Assembly (NCBI RefSeq): GCF_041897535.1
Contig: NZ_CP169217.1
Coordinates: 124,001-188,000, forward strand
Source of the DNA: Methylomicrobium lacus_A
Lineage (GTDB): Bacteria; Pseudomonadota; Gammaproteobacteria; Methylococcales; Methylomonadaceae
Length of the DNA stretch: 64,000 nt
Direction of reading: 5' to 3'
The notes below the pieces were generated by a model. The model searched no databases, was not told the DNA's origin, and saw only the letters and a list, made by a program, of their open reading frames with translations. The position numbers and the translations under genes are program-made. Shown here in pieces: positions 46,566 through 54,637 of this stretch. Numbering within the stretch: position 1 is the stretch's first letter; every line of letters begins with the position of its first letter.

Positions 46566-46775
46566 GCTTTTTCTCCTTTTTATCTATTATCAAATAATAG
46601 AGACTTATTAAGCGCATCAATACCATGTCCGTATTCCTCGAATACGCCACCAGGATTAACCGGTGACAAATTTTCAACGCCATGGTTCATGACGCCATCA
46701 TCATAGATCCGGCAATATCCGTGACCGGTGCGTGGGGGAGGGGTATTATTTTGTTCTTGCCTGACAGGATGCCCA

Positions 46776-46804
46776 CTTGAAAAGCTAACGGGCAAACCCT
46801 ATTG
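46776..46804 (+). promoter_or_regulatory. Sigma-32-type heat-shock promoter of hsp20
   Basis: The -35 CTTGAA at 46776-46781 and the -10 CCCTATTG at 46797-46804 are spaced by 15 bases. The consensus is CTTGAA, 11-16 bases, CCCCATnT. It lies 72 bp before the hsp20 start codon, which has AACGAGGAGACTACG as ribosome site. The 310-bp gap 46566-46875 holds little else that I can recognise. Confidence 0.75.
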
Positions 46805-46875
46805 TAAGGGCATGAGACCGGACATCCGGTTTATCATCGACAAGATCCATTTGATTAATTAACGAGGAGACTACG

Positions 46876-47310
46876 ATGGCCTACCATTACCAACCCTGGA
46901 GTTTGTTAAATCAATTGCAACGTGAGCTTGAGCGCGCACATGAAGGCGGCGCAGGTGAGGGCTCTATCGCGACGGCCGAATGGACGCCTGCGGTCGACAT
47001 CAAGGAAGACAACGAAAAATTCGTGCTCTATGCGGATATCCCGGGCGTCAAACCGGAAGACATCGACATCAGCATGGAAAACGGCGTATTGACGATCAAG
47101 GGCGAAAAAAAGAACGAAACCCAGTCCGAACAGGAAGGTTATAAACGCGTCGAGCGGATCTACGGTTCGTTTTACCGCCGTTTCAGCCTGCCCGATACCG
47201 CCAATGCCGATGCGATCAGCGCCAAATCGAAAAACGGCGTGTTGGAAATTGTGATTCCGAAACGCGAAGCGGTCAAGCCGAAGAAAATCAGCGTCGAATC
47301 GATAGAGTGA
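46876..47310 (+). CDS. Small heat-shock protein, Hsp20 family
   Basis: The 144-residue protein has a short variable N-terminus and the alpha-crystallin domain from about residue 38 (WTPAVDIKEDNEKFVLYADI). It includes PGVKPEDIDISMENGVLTI, YGSFYRRFSLPDTAN and the A-x-x-x-NGVL motif SKNGVLEIVIPK. The C-terminus KKISVESIE carries the short I-x-V-type tail. Such chaperones hold unfolding proteins without ATP. A sigma-32-like promoter precedes it. Confidence 0.95.
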   Translation: MAYHYQPWSLLNQLQRELERAHEGGAGEGSIATAEWTPAVDIKEDNEKFVLYADIPGVKPEDIDISMENGVLTIKGEKKNETQSEQEGYKRVERIYGSFYRRFSLPDTANADAISAKSKNGVLEIVIPKREAVKPKKISVESIE

Positions 47311-47467
47311 TGTAGCGTACGAGTCGCCGGTTTGACGATGAGGCGGCTTGACTTTCTTGTATGAGGATGGGGTAAGGTATTATGCCTTTCTTCATCCTCC
47401 GAGAACTCAGAGTGTTTTGCTTGTCAGCCACTCATTCCGGAAATTGACCATTCACCTCAACAGCATT

Positions 47468-47884
47468 ATGAACCAAGAAGACATTCTGTTTCCTGTTTTT
47501 GCGTTAGGGGCGTTGACCTTCTTTGTTGCGCTTTGGATGGCGCGCCTTAGGTTCAAAGCCGTCAAACAAGGCGACCTTGACCGGCGTTATTACCAACTGA
47601 ACCGCGGCTGGGAAGCTCCCGAATATTTGGTTAAGGTGAGTCGAAACTTCGAGAACCTGCTTGAAATTCCTATACTGTTCTACGTTGTCGTACTTATGCT
47701 CTACGCGACAAAGCGGGTAGATGTCACCTATATCGCATTGGCGTGGATCTATGTCGGCAGCCGTTTTATTCATAGTTATATCCATACTACCTACAATAAT
47801 GTTATTCATCGCATGATCCCGTTCTTGTTCGGAAGCATCGTGCTTATCGGAATCTGGATACGTCTATTTGTTCAAATGATTTAG
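47468..47884 (+). CDS. MAPEG family membrane protein
   Basis: I use the ATG at 47468 (MNQEDILFPVFALGALTF) because it puts the first helix at the N-terminus; the longer frame from 47348 adds a tail unlike the family. The 138-residue protein has four hydrophobic helices, FENLLEIPILFYVVVLML (the MAPEG E-N-x-x-E motif) and AWIYVGSRFIHSYIHTTYN. Eukaryotic relatives are glutathione transferases or eicosanoid synthases; the bacterial role is unclear. Confidence 0.85.
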   Translation: MNQEDILFPVFALGALTFFVALWMARLRFKAVKQGDLDRRYYQLNRGWEAPEYLVKVSRNFENLLEIPILFYVVVLMLYATKRVDVTYIALAWIYVGSRFIHSYIHTTYNNVIHRMIPFLFGSIVLIGIWIRLFVQMI

Positions 47885-47923
47885 TCCGGCCAAACCAGCA
47901 GGTTTCACTACGCTTTGCGACAG

Positions 47924-48272
47924 CTAGGCGTTTTGGATTCGCTCAAAAATAACTTCCCGAAATTGCCCTATGGAAAAGCCCGATATGCGCACCGTGTTTG
48001 GGCTGACCGGCGTCGCTTTCTCGCCAGCGCCGGCCGATTTCGCTACACGACAAATTTCTCCATAAAGCGCCTTCGCGCACTTTGTACCCATTGCGGATAT
48101 CGGGTCGCCGGCGCTGAAGTCCGCCAACAGGTCGAGCAAGTGAGGCTCCAACTGTGCGGATTGTTCCAGTGCTGTTTTTCCTGTCGTCGCCTTTTTTTCG
48201 AACCCGATCCGCTGCTGGGTCATCGGGCAAATCGAGCTCCAGCTGGCCTCGGCGGATGGTCTGGGGCCAAGG
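47924..48272 (-). pseudogene. Degraded transposase remnant (possibly ISAzo13-like)
   Basis: On the minus strand the start reads TIRRGQLELDLPDDPAADRV. A frame change gives TALEQSAQLEPHLLDLLADF then SAGDP, another gives EGALWRNLSCSEIGRRW, and a third gives ATPVSPNTVR. Together these resemble the DNA-binding half of an ISAzo13-type transposase broken by frameshifts. The family name is a guess from pattern; decay is clear. No full open frame fits either strand. Confidence 0.4.
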
Positions 48273-48532
48273 CGAATAGCATCTCTTATACGTATAGATA
48301 CCTAGGTAATCATACCAATATGATTATCCATATAAGTTGTGGCCCAATTGAGCGGCCTTAAACAAGGCTAGGCTGGTACGGATGGTCAATTTTCACCAGG
48401 TGTCAGGACAGGCCAGTCTAATGGCAGTGGTCAATATGGATAGTTACTTTATCTCACAAAGGGGGCTATCTATTCGAGCCGTGCGCCCATCCTAATTTGC
48501 GCTCTTTCATAAAAATAGCAAGGAGAAAAACA
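48273..48532. other. Intergenic stretch with no recognised gene
   Basis: This A/T-richer gap lies between transposase debris and the secreted-protein gene. I see repeated TAT-rich words (ATACCTAGG, ATACCAATATGATTAT) but no RNA gene or clear promoter. The ribosome site AAGGAGAAAAACA just before 48533 belongs to the next gene. Confidence 0.5.
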
Positions 48533-49393
48533 ATGAAACCTTCGCTCGTAATAAAACAAAGTCGACTCTTTTTCTATGGCGTTCGGTGCGCTGCGGTTGC
48601 TGTGCTGATGCTAGCACTGCCCTTGGGAGCATCGGCCGGCCAGGGAAATGTGGACAATCCAGGTATCCTGCCACCCCAATCACATGCATACGGAAAGACT
48701 TACGCCGAATGGTCCGCCGAGTTTTGGAAATGGGCCTATTCCTTGCCTGGGACGAATCACCCGCTATTTGATTCAACCGGCGAATACGTCGCCACGGGTC
48801 AATCGGGTAAAGTATGGTTTTTGGGCGGCACTTACAGCGCAACCGAATCTCAACTGCCACAAGGAGGTACTCAGAATATCGGAGAGGCCTCTCGAACGGC
48901 TACTATCCCCGAGGGGAAAGCGTTGTTCTTCCCGATATTGAATAGCGAAAATGACAACTTTCAGGTGGACAAGAACAACAATCAAATTGCTCCCTCCGAA
49001 TACACTGAGGCTGAATTGCGCGAATTCGCTGCCTTTGGCTTCGAAAGCGGTTACGTCAATAACCTGTATTGCAGCATCGACGGTCGATCAGTAAACGGCT
49101 TGGAGGACGCGCGCACTACCTTATACCGCGTAAAGTCGCCCTTGTTTACATACTTTTTGCCATCGGGTGACAACCTTTTCGAAGCTCAGGGCTTCCACAT
49201 TGCCGGGCCCCTCCCGCCGCCGGGGGCTGTCTCAGACGGTATGTATCTGATGGTGGCGCCGCTACCGGTTGGGGAGCATGTCATCAAGTTCGGCGGGGAC
49301 TATTTCGTTCCTGGGGTTACTCCCGACATGGATTTCTTATTCAGTCTGGACATCACCTACAACTTGACCGTAGTTCCGAGCAAACAAAAATAA
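48533..49393 (+). CDS. Secreted protein of unknown function
   Basis: The start at 48533 follows AAGGAGAAAAACA, a strong ribosome site. The 286-residue protein has a signal peptide (about residues 1-36, cleavage after GASA). Aromatic-rich motifs follow: YAEWSAEFWKWAYSLP, GKVWFLGGTYSATE, IPEGKALFFPILNSEND and FGGDYFVPGVTPDMDF. No membrane segment follows the signal. I do not recognise a named domain. It is flanked by transposase debris and tmRNA and appears monocistronic, so it may have been acquired. Confidence 0.7.
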   Translation: MKPSLVIKQSRLFFYGVRCAAVAVLMLALPLGASAGQGNVDNPGILPPQSHAYGKTYAEWSAEFWKWAYSLPGTNHPLFDSTGEYVATGQSGKVWFLGGTYSATESQLPQGGTQNIGEASRTATIPEGKALFFPILNSENDNFQVDKNNNQIAPSEYTEAELREFAAFGFESGYVNNLYCSIDGRSVNGLEDARTTLYRVKSPLFTYFLPSGDNLFEAQGFHIAGPLPPPGAVSDGMYLMVAPLPVGEHVIKFGGDYFVPGVTPDMDFLFSLDITYNLTVVPSKQK

Positions 49394-49502
49394 ATAATTC
49401 AGTTGTTAGGTTGTTAGCAGGGAGGGGCAACATGGTCTGTCACCTGGCTTCCAGGAAATGCGTTAGGGATCGGGCAAGATTGGCGTATTTCGGCGGGCAA
49501 TA

Positions 49503-49538
49503 AAAAACCCGCTAAACCGTGCGGCTTGCGGGTTTTTG
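49503..49538 (-). terminator. Intrinsic terminator of ssrA
   Basis: Read on the minus strand, CCCGC and GCGGG arms within AAAAACCCGC and GCGGGTTTTTT form a stem followed by a T-run, 31 bp after the tmRNA 3' end. Confidence 0.8.
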
Positions 49539-49568
49539 GACTTCATTGATAATCAATGAATTTTGAAT

Positions 49569-49961
49569 TGGTGGAGGCGGCGGGAATTGAACCCGCGTCC
49601 GCAAGTACTCCGCCGTAAGGTCTACATGCTTGTCCCGCGCTTTTGATTTAACTGCCAGCTACCCGTCGGGCCAAGAAAACTGTCAGCGATTCCGTAAGGT
49701 TTTAGCGCCGCCACACCGGACGGATTTTGGCGCGATCTTATGTGAATGACCTCTGAGCGTCCCGTTTGTCCCGAAGGACATTAAGAACTCTGCCCGCATA
49801 AGCACAAACAGTCAGAGGAATGGAGGCTGTTTTTAGGCAGCGAGAGCCATTGAGTAGTTTTCGTCGTTTGCGAATACTTTTTTTCTGTAGGTTTTACGAG
49901 GTGTACAGTCCTCGGCATGCACTTAAGGTTTCGCTACCCACGTCGAAGCCAGGTCGCCCCC
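49569..49961 (-). ncRNA. ssrA: Transfer-messenger RNA (tmRNA)
   Basis: The minus strand begins GGGGGCGACCTGGCTTCGAC, the universal tmRNA 5' end, and ends GGTTCAATTCCCGCCGCC then TCCACCA, the tRNA-like T-arm and CCA. The tag frame GCAAACGACGAAAACTAC then TCAATGGCTCTCGCTGCC and TAA encodes ANDENYSMALAA, with the ANDEN start and LAA end of proteobacterial degradation tags. It rescues stalled ribosomes with SmpB. Upstream, TTGAAA and TATGTA separated by 18 bases look like its promoter. Confidence 0.95.
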
Positions 49962-50159
49962 TTAACTGTTTTACATATCAATAAGATATGGTTTTTTTCA
50001 AAAAATTCAACTTCTTGAAAAATTTTCTTTTAACGGGATTTTTTCCGATTGCGTTACGCTCTTGCAAAACGTCAAGGCAAAGCCGGAAGCACCGTAAAGC
50101 GGCATTATACATCATAAGACAAAATATCCCTATAGCCTTCTTGAATGAATCGATGCGAG

Positions 50160-50223
50160 GTGGGAGCGGTTTGCAACCGCGACTTCGCAGGACTCCCTCG
50201 TTCGCGCTTAAAAAGCGCTCCCA
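50160..50223. repeat. REP-type element, GTGGGAGCG family
   Basis: It starts GTGGGAGCGGTTTGCAACCG and ends AAAAAGCGCTCCCAC, so the ends are inverted copies; GCGGTTTGCAACCGC is itself palindromic. A related copy lies at 52661-52762. Confidence 0.8.
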
Positions 50224-50247
50224 CATGATAAATTTGTAATAAACTGC

Positions 50248-50275
50248 TTGACGAATCTCGGGAATGCTGTAGAAT
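50248..50275 (+). promoter_or_regulatory. Promoter of tRNA-Asp
   Basis: TTGACG at 50248-50253 and TAGAAT at 50270-50275 are separated by 16 bases, 16 bp before the tRNA 5' end. Confidence 0.7.
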
Positions 50276-50291
50276 GCGCTCCTTCTAACGC

Positions 50292-50368
50292 GGAGCGGTA
50301 GTTCAGTTGGTTAGAATACCGGCCTGTCACGCCGGGGGTCGCGGGTTCGAGCCCCGTCCGCTCCGCCA
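50292..50368 (+). tRNA. tRNA-Asp (GTC anticodon)
   Basis: The 77-base cloverleaf has acceptor arms GGAGCGG and CCGCTCC, D-loop AGTTGGTTAGA, anticodon stem-loop CCGGCCTGTCACGCCGG with GTC, T-arm GCGGGTTCGAGCCCCGT, and an encoded CCA. No integrase or attachment-site duplication is seen beside it. Confidence 0.96.
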
Positions 50369-50433
50369 TCTCTCTTCTTCATTGGGTGAGCATTTTGCTC
50401 CCCCTCTCCTTTTTTTCTGTTAGGCTGTCATTT

Positions 50434-50937
50434 TTATTCCGGCAACGTCTTGGGATAGAGGATCTCGATCAGCTTGGCGCAATTCGTTTCCAGTTCATTC
50501 CAGTCATCGGGCATTTCGAGTCTTGCCAGGGCGGCTGTCGGCAACAGTTTTTCGGTGTCGGGCAGATTGTCTTCTCCGACCAGATCCGTCAAAAGTTCTT
50601 CGAAGTCAGGATTGTGTCCGACCAACAGGATGCGTTTTGTCGTGGCCGGACATTCTGCCAGCACGTTTTTGATGGCTTCGGTGCCCTGGAAGTAGAGGCG
50701 GGGCTCCTGTGTCGGTTGCTCATGCAAATCGAGTGCGTCGGAGACCAGTTGCGCGGTGTTCAGCGCGCGGCGGGCAGGCGAGGTGATGATCAAATCCGGA
50801 CGCGAGTGTTGCTCATGCAACCATTCGCCAAGGCGTTGCGCAGCGCGTCTGCCGCGCGGTTTCAATGGACGGTCGATATCGGCACACGATACCTCGCGGT
50901 CCGATTTGCCATGACGCAGTAACCATAATTCTCTCAT
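50434..50937 (-). CDS. sixA: Phosphohistidine phosphatase SixA
   Basis: The 167-residue histidine-phosphatase-fold protein begins MRELWLLRHGKSDREV with the RHG catalytic motif. It has LIITSPARRALNTAQLVSDA and the second histidine in LLVGHNPDFEELL. SixA dephosphorylates phosphohistidine proteins of the nitrogen phosphotransferase system. It is divergent from the CHAD gene over about 190 bp; sixA and CHAD genes are often neighbours. Confidence 0.93.
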   Translation of the reverse strand: MRELWLLRHGKSDREVSCADIDRPLKPRGRRAAQRLGEWLHEQHSRPDLIITSPARRALNTAQLVSDALDLHEQPTQEPRLYFQGTEAIKNVLAECPATTKRILLVGHNPDFEELLTDLVGEDNLPDTEKLLPTAALARLEMPDDWNELETNCAKLIEILYPKTLPE

Positions 50938-51125
50938 CGGTTTTTACCTTTTAAAATATTTATTCTTGCAATCTTATCGGTTATTTAAGGTCTAATGATC
51001 GGTTATGCCGGCTCGGTTTGCACGTTTGCCTATCGCTGGCGGCGTCATTAAACTGTCATAGAGAGCTGGCAGTATAAGGGATTTATGCATTTTATCTCAA
51101 AACTGTTTCCGGAAACGATTAGGCA

Positions 51126-52646
51126 ATGATGGACTTACGATTCGAACTACCCGTGGGCCTGACCGTCGATAAACTGATGGAGTCTCTCGGCAGGTTTGCC
51201 GACGTGCAGCTGGTTTTGCAGGAGTATTGCCTGCGCACCTATTATGACAGCTTTGATTGGCGCCTGTACCAGAACGGCATTTTGTGCGAATTTAACCGCT
51301 CCAAAACGACTTCCGATCTGGTGCTGAAAAATTTGCAGAACGGCCGGGTGTTTGCGACGCTGGAAACCTCCGAAGCGCCTTCGCGGAACAGCCGCTTCAA
51401 AGCGGGCAAGGTGCGCACCACGCTGGAATCGTATCTGGACCAGCGCGCGTTGCTGCCGGTTTGCACGCTCGAATACGAAGCCTATCATCTGTTGCTGCGC
51501 AATCAAGACCAGCACATCATCTTGCGGCTGTTGCTCGAAGACTATGACCTGTTGAACGGCCAGCTGTCGTTTCAGACGGTCAGGGGGTATCTGAAAACCG
51601 CCGAACAGATCGCCGCGGCTTTGACCGAGGAACTCGGCATCCGGGTGCTCGATCGTCCGGTGCTGGAACTGGCGTTGGGCCTGGAAGGCCGCAAGCCGAA
51701 CGATTACTCGTCCAAGCTTAAAATCGTCCTCGATCCGGTCATGCGCTCCGATCTGGCCGGCAAATTGATCTTCGGTACCTTGCTGAAAACGATCAAGGCG
51801 AACGAGCAGGGCGTGATTGCCGATCTGGATGCCGAGTTCCTGCACGATTTCCGGGTCGCCGTGCGCCGAACCCGTACCGGCCTCAGCCAGTTGAAGGGCG
51901 TGCTGCCGAGCGATGTCAACGCCTATTTTGCGGACTTTTTCTCCTGGCTGGGTCAGGTCACCACGCCGACGCGCGATCTCGATGTGTACCTGGCTAAATT
52001 CGAAACCTACAAACAGCAGTTGCCTGCGGATTTACATGCCGATCTCGAGCCGTTTTTGACTTTGTTGCAGGAAAAGAAGCTGAAAAATCAACAGGATCTG
52101 GCCGATAAGCTGCGGTCCCCGAAATTCCGGAAAGCGTTGGTCGAATGGGAGCAATGCCTGAAAAGCCAGGCCTACCCGAAATTGGCGAAAATGAGCCACA
52201 TGGACATCAAAACCCTGGCCGACCGTCGGATTTGGAAGACCTACCGCCGCATCCTGGAAGAAGGCGGCGCGATTACGGTGAATTCGGCACCAGGGGATTT
52301 ACACGAACTGCGCAAGACCTGTAAGAAATTGCGCTATCTGATCGAGTTTTTCCAGAGTCTGTATCCCAAGCTACAAATCAAAAAGCTGATCAAGCAGCTC
52401 AAAGGGTTGCAGGATGTACTCGGCGACTTTCAGGACTTCGATGTGCAGATGGACTTTATCGATCAATGCGCCAAGGACAAAGAGAATGCGCTGCCTTCGC
52501 CGACCATCAATGCCCTGGACGAGCTGATACGTCAACTTGCGGCGCAAAAAGCGCGCGCCCGCAGGCATTACCAGCCGGCATTCGAAGAGTTCGCGATGGC
52601 GAAGAACCACGCCTTGTTCAAGTCGTTGTTTGCGACGCATCGTTAG
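51126..52646 (+). CDS. CHAD domain protein with CYTH-like N-terminus
   Basis: The 506-residue protein has a divergent CYTH-like barrel over about residues 1-190 (YYDSFDWRLYQNGILCEFNR and TLEYEAYHLLL). The CHAD helical domain at about 205-495 has HDFRVAVRRTRTGLSQLKGVL and HELRKTCKKLRYLIEFF, whose histidines and basic residues bind polyphosphate. CHAD proteins associate with polyphosphate granules. The sixA neighbour fits a phosphate-related role. It is not clear whether the CYTH part is catalytic. Confidence 0.88.
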   Translation: MMDLRFELPVGLTVDKLMESLGRFADVQLVLQEYCLRTYYDSFDWRLYQNGILCEFNRSKTTSDLVLKNLQNGRVFATLETSEAPSRNSRFKAGKVRTTLESYLDQRALLPVCTLEYEAYHLLLRNQDQHIILRLLLEDYDLLNGQLSFQTVRGYLKTAEQIAAALTEELGIRVLDRPVLELALGLEGRKPNDYSSKLKIVLDPVMRSDLAGKLIFGTLLKTIKANEQGVIADLDAEFLHDFRVAVRRTRTGLSQLKGVLPSDVNAYFADFFSWLGQVTTPTRDLDVYLAKFETYKQQLPADLHADLEPFLTLLQEKKLKNQQDLADKLRSPKFRKALVEWEQCLKSQAYPKLAKMSHMDIKTLADRRIWKTYRRILEEGGAITVNSAPGDLHELRKTCKKLRYLIEFFQSLYPKLQIKKLIKQLKGLQDVLGDFQDFDVQMDFIDQCAKDKENALPSPTINALDELIRQLAAQKARARRHYQPAFEEFAMAKNHALFKSLFATHR

Positions 52647-52660
52647 GACGCCTTCACCCT

Positions 52661-52762
52661 GTGGGAGCGCTTTTTAAGCGCGACCGGGGCCGGCCCATGC
52701 AGCCTGAGTCGCGGTTGCAAACCGATCCCTCCTTCTGAATCGCGGTTGCAAACCGCTCCCAC
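52661..52762. repeat. REP-type cluster, GTGGGAGCG family
   Basis: It starts GTGGGAGCGCTTTTTAAGCG and ends GCGGTTGCAAACCGCTCCCA, with an internal partial copy (TCGCGGTTGCAAACCGAT). It is the same family as 50160-50223 but longer. It lies 15 bp after the CHAD stop codon. Confidence 0.8.
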
Positions 52763-52841
52763 TTTGCTTCATGGACCCTCCCGGTTTTCGGTCCTCTCGA
52801 TTACAATAAACGGTTTTCCCTGGCTTCTGTGTCGTTGGCTT

Positions 52842-54260
52842 ATGAATACCGTCCTGATCGGCATCATCGTTTACATCCTGCTGCAACTGCTGGTCGGCGT
52901 GTATTGTTCGCGCAGGATCGCCAGCGAAGACGATTATTTGCTGGCGGGGCGCAGCCTTGGCGTCGGCATGGCGAGTCTGAGCGTGTTCGCGACCTGGTTC
53001 GGGGCCGAAACCTGTATCGGTGCGGCAGGATCGGTCTATGAAAACGGGCTGTCGGGCGCGACGGTCGATCCGTTCGGTTATACCCTGTGCCTGGTCCTGA
53101 TGGGGCTGGTGTTCGCGACGCATCTGTGGCGGCGCAACCTGACCACGCTGGCCGATCTTTTCACGCAGCGCTATTCGGCCAAAATTCAAAACTTTGCGGT
53201 GCTGTTGATCGCGCCGACCTCGATCATGTGGGCCGCGGCGCAGGTGCGCGCGTTCGGGCAGGTGCTGTCCTCGGCATCGGGGCTAGAAGTCGAGATCGCG
53301 ATTGCGGCCGCGGCGCTGGTCGTGATCGTCTATACGATGTACGGCGGCCTGCTGGCCGATGTGGTGACCGATGCGGTGCAGGGCGTCGCGCTGATCATCG
53401 GTCTGTTGCTGCTGTTGGTTCTGGTGCTGGAGGCGGGCGGCGGCATCGAGGCTTCGGTCGCGCGCATCGAACCCGAACGTCTCGGGTTTTTCGGAACTTC
53501 CGCAAAGCCGGGGCTCGAAACGCTGGAGCAATGGGCAATTCCGATCTGCGGCTCGGTGCTGTCGCAGGAACTGGTCGCGCGCGTGCTGGCCAGCCGCTCT
53601 CCCGAAGTCGCCCGGCGTTCCTGCGTTTACGGCGGCCTCCTGTATCTCGCGGTCGGCCTGATTCCGGTCACGATCGGCTTGTTCGGCATCCAGTTGCTGC
53701 CGGGGCTGAATGAGCCCGAGCAAATTTTGCCGAACTTGGCGCAAAAATATCTGCACACGTTTTTTTATATCATCTTTGCCGGCGCGCTGATTTCGGCGAT
53801 CCTGTCGACCGTGGACAGCGCCTTGCTGGCCGCCTCGGCATTGCTGTCGCACAACCTGATCGTGCCGATGCTGAAAATCGGCAACGACGAGGCGAAGGTC
53901 AAAATCGCCCGGCTGATGGTGTTGGCGAGCGGCATCGTCGCCTTTGCGCTGGCCCTGAACGCCGGCCGGGTCTATACCCTGGTCGAAGAAGCGTCCGCTT
54001 TCGGCAGCGCCGGCATCTTTACGGTGGTGATCTTCGGTTTGTTCACATCGTTCGGCGGCGTGATCAGCGCCGGGGTCACGCTGGCAGCCGGCATGCTGAC
54101 CTGGATCGTCGGGCATCATGTACTGGATCTGGCAACGCCTTATCTGGTTTCGTTGTCGGTCGCTTTTGCAAGCTATCTTCTGGTGGGAAGTTGGGAAAGC
54201 ATGCGCGCGGGAAATATGCAGGCGGGTCTTATAAGAGCGTGGTTGCGGAGTGATCGATGA
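52842..54260 (+). CDS. Sodium:solute symporter family transporter
   Basis: The start at 52842 places the first helix at the N-terminus; the longer frame from 52746 reads into the REP element. The 472-residue protein has about 13 hydrophobic helices. Family motifs include DDYLLAGRSLGVGMASLSVF, ATWFGAETCIGAAG and YTMYGGLLADVVTDAVQG, with the sodium-site serines in SAILSTVDSALLAASALLSH. Substrate is unknown. The next gene overlaps it by 4 bp. Confidence 0.92.
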   Translation: MNTVLIGIIVYILLQLLVGVYCSRRIASEDDYLLAGRSLGVGMASLSVFATWFGAETCIGAAGSVYENGLSGATVDPFGYTLCLVLMGLVFATHLWRRNLTTLADLFTQRYSAKIQNFAVLLIAPTSIMWAAAQVRAFGQVLSSASGLEVEIAIAAAALVVIVYTMYGGLLADVVTDAVQGVALIIGLLLLLVLVLEAGGGIEASVARIEPERLGFFGTSAKPGLETLEQWAIPICGSVLSQELVARVLASRSPEVARRSCVYGGLLYLAVGLIPVTIGLFGIQLLPGLNEPEQILPNLAQKYLHTFFYIIFAGALISAILSTVDSALLAASALLSHNLIVPMLKIGNDEAKVKIARLMVLASGIVAFALALNAGRVYTLVEEASAFGSAGIFTVVIFGLFTSFGGVISAGVTLAAGMLTWIVGHHVLDLATPYLVSLSVAFASYLLVGSWESMRAGNMQAGLIRAWLRSDR

Positions 54261-54595
54261 TTGACACTATTTTCGGATTGTCCGAGAGTATTCGCTACGT
54301 CGCGGTCTACAAGCATGGCGACCTGCAGTCGCGAGCCAAGGCCAATACGGAGGGGGCCAGCAGTTCCGAAAGCGATAAGTATGAGGAAATGTTGGTGAAT
54401 CCAACCTTGCTGACACTGGCGTCGCAGCGCGGCAACATCGACTGCGGCGGCCTGGATTACCTGATCGTGCGCTATGGCAACTTCTTTCAGTTCGTGCTTC
54501 CGACAGACGGGGGGCATGTATCGGTCTGTATCGAGGCGGATGCAAACCCGATTGAGATTGGTGTTCGGGTCAGGAGCCTTGTGCAGTCCGTATAA
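54257..54595 (+). CDS. Small protein coupled to the symporter (roadblock-like fold?)
   Basis: The 112-residue soluble protein starts inside the symporter stop codon region. LVNPTLLTLASQRGNIDCGG followed by LDYLIVRYGNFFQFVLPTDGGHVSV gives a helix-strand-strand pattern like Roadblock/LC7 proteins, but similarity is weak. The tight coupling suggests an accessory or regulatory partner of the transporter; that is inference. Confidence 0.6.
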   Translation: MIDTIFGLSESIRYVAVYKHGDLQSRAKANTEGASSSESDKYEEMLVNPTLLTLASQRGNIDCGGLDYLIVRYGNFFQFVLPTDGGHVSVCIEADANPIEIGVRVRSLVQSV

Positions 54596-54637
54596 AACAT
54601 CGACAGGCGAGGTATTCATCCCGTCCGGCGCTTGTTT

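Noticed and set aside
47915..48361. Plus-strand 148-codon open frame
   Set aside because: Basic, cysteine/arginine-rich composition without domain; the minus strand of the same segment has transposase-like pieces.
49988..50239. Small plus-strand and minus-strand frames between ssrA and tRNA-Asp
   Set aside because: They cover the ssrA promoter region and a REP element, and no ribosome site or family is seen.
50292..50368. tRNA-Asp as an integration site of a genomic island
   Set aside because: No integrase gene and no repeat of the tRNA 3' end is seen downstream within the window.
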